From Oehlia diaphana (taxonomy: Eukaryota; Glomeromycota; Glomeromycetes; Glomerales; Glomeraceae): a stretch of DNA of 64,000 bases. The position numbers and the translations under genes were made by a program. This document shows, one piece after another, positions 60,001-64,000 of the stretch. The notes below the pieces were generated by a model. It searched no databases. It was not told the origin of the DNA and was given only the letters and a program-made list of their open reading frames with translations. Each line of letters begins with the position of its first letter. Position 1 is the first letter of the stretch. The stretch lies in the NCBI GenBank assembly GCA_003833135.1, contig QZLH01000003.1:261499-325498 (forward strand), written 5' to 3'.

Positions 60001-60293
60001 TTAATAATTTTATTTTTTCTACTTTGTTTGTATTGAAATTTATTTTATTTTTTTTTTTACAATTATTTTTTTTAGTTACAAGCTGGGATGATTTCAAAAC
60101 GTTTGTTCCAGATCGATCAAAGATTCCTGCTGGTCACGTTCATGATAATAAATTAACCAAAGAAGAAATTGAAGCAGAATTGGGTAAAGTAAAGGGTCAC
60201 TTGGTTCACTATCCGTTACAATTTATGAGTAAAGTAAAATTGTCAGGATCAATTATATTAGATTCTATTGCTCCTACGGAATTATTCATTTAA
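57082..60293 (+). CDS. Phospholipase D with two HKD motifs, 14 exons
   Basis: Hydrolyses phosphatidylcholine to phosphatidic acid and choline at membranes. Exons: 57082-57315, 57408-57585, 57691-57737, 57846-57854, 57928-58099, 58177-58253, 58336-58599, 58665-58740, 58836-58888, 58960-59081, 59168-59478, 59551-59651, 59722-59986 and 60076-60293. Total 2127 nt, 708 residues. HKD 1 is HHEKIVVVD (H155, K157, D162) followed by FIGGLDLCFGR. HKD 2 is YIHSKLLIADD (H499, K501, D506) followed by GSANINERS. Other family motifs: FGRMPWHDVS, IQNAYVKIIEE, HFIYIENQFF and VDRIIRAHK. The fourth exon is only 9 nt and encodes HHE, so it supplies the first catalytic His. All phases agree. The protein starts about 30 residues before the PLD core and lacks the PX and PH domains of yeast Spo14-type enzymes. 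The C-terminus (HYPLQFM, then EL) matches the usual PLD end. Confidence 0.95.
57846..57854 (+). other. 9-nt microexon of the phospholipase D gene
   Basis: CATCATGAA between an acceptor (TTTAG) and a donor (GTAAAT). It encodes His-His-Glu and joins ...LLWT to KIVVVD, which completes the HxKxxxxD motif. The flanking introns are 108 and 73 nt. Skipping it keeps the frame but removes the catalytic His. Confidence 0.92.
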
Positions 60294-61166
60294 TTCACTT
60301 TTAAGATAATTAATTTATTTTACATTTTTTATTGTCATAATTAGGTATCAATTTTGATAACTATTTGTTTTATAATAATAAATAATATTTTTTTTCGAAT
60401 GTGTAAAAAAAAATTGAATAGCTTTTAACATTAACTGACGCGCGACTTGTGAATTGTTACTTTTGAAAGTTACTATTTGAAAAGTCCTTGTAAAAAATTA
60501 AATTAAAAATAATTCTAAATAAAATTTTCTTTGATTGTAAATGAAGCCAATCATAAGGTCACGTATCGTTTAAAAAACGATTTTAAATAATAGGCTGGCT
60601 ATTGCGTCACGAATTTGTGTCGCATTATTTTTCCCGTATGCTACCGTACAATTGAGTACTGTATAGCGTGATTAAACAAAACTTCGAACTGCAAAAACTC
60701 TATATTTATTGTAGAGTACACACCTTAAATTTCTGAATACCCTAATAAATATCATATCATACTAATTAAAGAACGTTTGTAATTATTAAAACTGAGGTTT
60801 ACAGGAAGTTTTTTAGGAGTTTTAAGCAAAGTTTTAATTAGAATTCGCGTTAATTTATTAAATACATCACATGACTTAGAAACGACACCGATTCATATGA
60901 ATTATGCTATTTAAAATATCGGTGAACTTTTTACGATCGAGATCTGTTTGTGATGACAGCGAGAATCTATAATGTTTTCTAACATATTGAGACGTAAGAA
61001 TTTATTTTAATTTCTAGCGAATTAATATTTCTATTAAAAAGATAATTTAAAATTTAACTATAATAATGATAACATTACTGTAGACTCATTAGGCTAATAA
61101 CATTTGACTATTTTAAAATGTTTTAATTAATAATATATCATACTATATCTACGATCATATATTTAC
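60294..61166. other. Intergenic, 3-prime regions of two convergent genes
   Basis: AT-rich spacer between the phospholipase D gene and the minus-strand gene at 61167-62217. Nothing else recognised. Confidence 0.55.
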
Positions 61167-62217
61167 TTATTTTCGGAGTAAAATTCCAATTCCAGCAAAA
61201 GTGATTGTGGCGATTGTGCTCTATAATAAAAGTATATGTTATTATCATAATAATTTAAAATTAAAATTTATTAAAAAAAAAAAAAAAATTAAACAATATA
61301 TAAATATATACCCCTGCCACAAATCCCTTTAAACTTGGGTCGAACGAAGATTCATCTAAATTAACAAAAATATTAGTATAATTAATAAGAAAAATATGTA
61401 AAAAATAAATGAACAATTACTTTTTTTAATCTTTTTTTTCTTATCAGCCTTAATAGCATTAAAAATCTTCTCATCAGTATTATCAATAAAATGAATAGGT
61501 TCTTTTCCCTTTTTCATTTGTATAAGATATACCAATCACTATATCATTAAACCTCTTTTTAGCTAATTCTTTATATTTTAGGGTACGTTCTTTAACTTCA
61601 TTTATACCATCTATTCTAGCTTTTTTTGCCTTATCACCATGATTATTATTAAGCCATTTTGTTTCAATAACTAAATAAATTCCTCCATATTCAGATCTAA
61701 ATACCAAATCACCAATTTCATTCTCACAAATGCTATAATTATTATCATTATCATCATTATAACTCCATTTAAAATCGACAAAATAATTAAATCCAGGTAA
61801 TAAATCTTTAATATTATCAATTATACTATTTCTTAAAATATCTTCAGAATGATCAATATCATAATTTTCTTTCCATTCTTTTATTTTCACATTATGTTGA
61901 TTTTGTAATTCATTAACAAAAGGTTTATACCAATCTTTAATAATTGGCATAATTCTCTCTACAATATTTTTATCATAATTAACATAAAATTCCATTTTCG
62001 AATTTGCTTTTGTAACATGACACATTATATTAATATCATTTTCTCCAAAAACTTTTTGAAGTAATTTAGTAATTTCATCATGTGAAGAAAATTCAAAAAA
62101 TCCCAAAAGTAATGATTCTGTCTCTTCTTGATAAGGAAAAGATAATATTTGAAAACATATATTAAGAATGAATGATCTTTGTTTTTCATTATTTATATCA
62201 ATTACATAGGAACTCAT
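61167..62217 (-). CDS. PD-(D/E)XK-like, tail-anchored protein (paralogue A), one frameshift
   Basis: Exon 1 62217-61421, exon 2 61355-61312 and exon 3 61220-61167, with introns of 65 and 91 nt; about 297 residues if one base is removed. Residues 1-130 form a helical domain (NEKQRSFILNICFQIL, KDWYKPFVNEL). Residues 131-232 resemble a restriction-endonuclease-like fold: GFNYFVDFKW, then GDLVF (D170) and YLVIETKWLN (E185, K187), giving D...ExK. The last exon encodes a hydrophobic tail, STIATITFAGIGILLRK, which suggests C-terminal membrane anchoring. Exon 1 as given hits a stop at 61483 after GKRTYSFY. Dropping one A in the run near 61505 restores PIHFIDNTDEK and the phase needed by the downstream introns, so either a sequencing error or a recent mutation. 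The head-to-head neighbour at 62764 is a paralogue. Function unknown. Confidence 0.7.
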
Positions 62218-62763
62218 GATAATTTTTTTTTTTTTTCTTTTTAATCGAAAAAAAGGATCGTTTATTATTATTATTTAAACCCAATTTTTTATAATTGAAC
62301 TATTTTTATTGAACATGATTTTTAAGGTTAACAAACCCCAAATTTAGTATAATGGAAGGTTGTCTAACAATAACAATATAAATATCACCGCATTAATTAT
62401 CACGTTCTAATGTTTTTTATGGTGGTCATAGCGTAATCCATAAATGCCATAAATCCATAATACACCATAGAAGCCATAGAAGCCATAACATTTCGGTGGA
62501 ACATTCCAAATTTCCAATCAATGAAAATTTAGAAATTTTAAATCCTCAGATCTGGTAAATAAATATCATAAGAACGTATCTATGTAAGATTATGTAACTT
62601 ACTGGGCGTAAAGTACATGTTATACAATGAGATCATCGATCATCTTTAAAACAAGAAATGCTTTTGTCTCCAAAAAATTCACATATCTGACATTTCTTTT
62701 AAAAAATAATTGTATAAAAATATTCTTCTCTCCACATTTTTCAACTCAATAACTTTTTTCATC
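62218..62763. promoter_or_regulatory. Shared intergenic region of a divergent gene pair
   Basis: 546 bp between two divergently transcribed paralogues. Contains a T-run next to the ATG of the minus-strand gene, a cluster of CCATAAATCC/CCATAGAAG words (about 62436-62490), and AT-rich sequence. No defined TATA box. Confidence 0.45.
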
Positions 62764-63927
62764 ATGAGTTTAATTTGTCATTGTTATACTTGTAATGTTA
62801 AATATCCAACAAAAGCTTATATTTTTTCATCAAATAATGAGGATGAACAAAATATTATCATTCAAATTTGTAAAAGAATTCTTGAATCTATTCAACATAA
62901 ACATACATCAACAGAAATTTCTTATAATGATAATATAATGTTACATAAACAAATTCGTAATATTAATGAAATTGAAAATCTTATTAATAAAGAATTTATT
63001 CAACTCTTTGAAAATAATATATTACGTAAAGAAATAAAAAAACTTCCAATCGGTATTTGGAGAATAGGATTTAAATGGGATGAATTTAATAATGATTCTT
63101 TAATAAAAATTATTTTAAAAATTTCAAGAGAATGGTATTATAATTTTATTAAATATTTTCAAAAAATAGATGATCAAAAAAGAGATATTGGAACATTTAA
63201 TTCATTTAATCCTGATTTAAATAAAAATGAGGAAGAATTAAAACAATATCTTTTAGATAATTTAAAAAATTATCTCTTGGGATTTGAATATTTAATCGAT
63301 TATTCTTGGAATTTATATGATAATTATGAAGGAAATTTTATTTTCGCTTCAAATTCTGGTATTTTTATCGTAGTTGAGACTAAATATTTAAATGTTAAAA
63401 AAAATGAATATAATGATATAAGCATATCTTCTCTTAATAATGATGTTAAAGATAAATCTTTAAAATATAAAGATAAAGTTGCAATGGAATTTAATGGAAA
63501 ATATATTGCACTTCTTGGAGCAACACTTATATGTGATCTTGATACGAATAGTTTAGATAAAGTTACATTTGAGTTTAAAGATAATGATGAAATTATTGCA
63601 CGACATATTAAGGAAGTTCATGACTTTTCACCAAGAAGATACGATGAATTTAATGGATTTGATAAATTGGATAAATATAAAGTAATTGATGATAAATTTG
63701 ATGGATTACAAACTCTCTCAAGTCAAAATAATCAAGATACAACTTCAATGCTACAAGGTATCATTTTTAATGCGTAATATTGCTTTTAATTAATTAAAAT
63801 ACTTGTTAAAAAATATATATGTAATATTTTTTTTTTTTTTATAGGTACAATTACTAAAGTTGTTGCTGCAGCTGCAGTTGGTTATATGATTTATCGAACA
63901 TTTTCAAGAAGAAATCATTCCAATTAA
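62764..63927 (+). CDS. PD-(D/E)XK-like, tail-anchored protein (paralogue B)
   Basis: Two exons, 62764-63757 and 63845-63927, with an 87-nt intron in phase 1, give 358 residues. The start is the ATG of MSLICHCYTC; the open frame extends 18 codons upstream but only to a TTG. It shares with paralogue A the helical N-terminal part (SREWYYNFIKYF matching KDWYKPFV), the LLGFEYLIDYSWN stretch, and the ExK strand FIVVETKYLN (E205, K207). The acidic residue of the preceding strand is lost: GNFIF here against GDLVF in paralogue A, so nuclease activity, if any existed, is doubtful. The second exon encodes a hydrophobic tail (VVAAAAVGYMIYRTF) followed by basic residues, as in tail-anchored proteins. The N-terminal CHCYTC is absent from paralogue A. 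Biological role unknown. Confidence 0.78.
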
Positions 63928-64000
63928 ATATAAATTTATGATGTAGAATACTTGTAGAATTATGGAGAATCAAAAGTTTAATTATTATTATTATTTTTTC
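63928..64000. other. 3-prime end of window
   Basis: Downstream sequence of paralogue B, AT-rich. Nothing recognised. Confidence 0.6.

Noticed and set aside
61420..61560. A 31-nt intron instead of a frameshift in paralogue A
   Set aside because: GT and AG are present around the site, but 31 nt is far shorter than every other intron in the window; a single-base frameshift is simpler.
62710..62763. Upstream extension of paralogue B (18 codons)
   Set aside because: It begins at TTG; the first ATG in frame is at 62764, appropriate for a eukaryotic gene.
1..64000. tRNA or rRNA genes
   Set aside because: I looked for B-box-like GGTTCGAATCC words and rRNA core words on both strands and found none with a matching cloverleaf; a tRNAscan run would be decisive.

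Overview
The window looks like nuclear DNA of an arbuscular mycorrhizal fungus (Glomeromycotina, most like Rhizophagus). It is very AT-rich, its genes are sparse and carry short GT-AG introns (about 60-110 nt), and it holds families that are strongly expanded in those fungi: degenerate tyrosine-kinase-like proteins with a small Cys finger, F-box/LRR proteins, HMG-box remnants, and a dense load of MITEs and foldback repeats. There is no bacterial-style operon, CRISPR array, rRNA or tRNA that I can see. The species assignment is inference from family content, not a search result.

Layout. 2.3-5.9 kb: two tandem kinase-like genes on the minus strand, the second with a one-base frameshift. 8-36 kb: mostly repeats and decayed genes, including about ten fragments of the same kinase family on both strands, a frameshifted HMG-box relic (9.3-9.6 kb), a 1.4-kb foldback element with a 9-bp target duplication and an assembly gap (10.6-12.0 kb), a small secreted Cys-rich peptide (12.5-12.7 kb), a decayed gene of unknown type (15.9-16.6 kb), hAT-like and Tc1-like MITEs, and other foldback elements. 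37.8-38.4 kb: an unrecognised 203-residue ORF. 41.4-42.6 kb: an intact F-box protein. 44.0-47.3 kb: a convergent pair of paralogous three-exon seven-transmembrane proteins separated by a poly(T)/poly(A)-rich assembly gap. 49.8-51.1 kb: a five-exon SAM-dependent methyltransferase. 55 kb: a kinase relic beside a hAT-transposase relic. 57.1-60.3 kb: a 14-exon phospholipase D whose first catalytic histidine is encoded by a 9-nt microexon. 61.2-63.9 kb: a divergent pair of related proteins with a PD-(D/E)XK-like ExK motif and a short C-terminal hydrophobic tail.

The genes do not form one obvious pathway. Several could belong to signalling (pseudokinases, 7TM receptors, phospholipase D, F-box ubiquitin-ligase adaptor), but this is family-level inference. 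All exon models were rebuilt by hand from splice signals, reading phase and, where available, paralogue comparison. For every multi-exon model the summed exon lengths are a multiple of three, except where I flag a frameshift.
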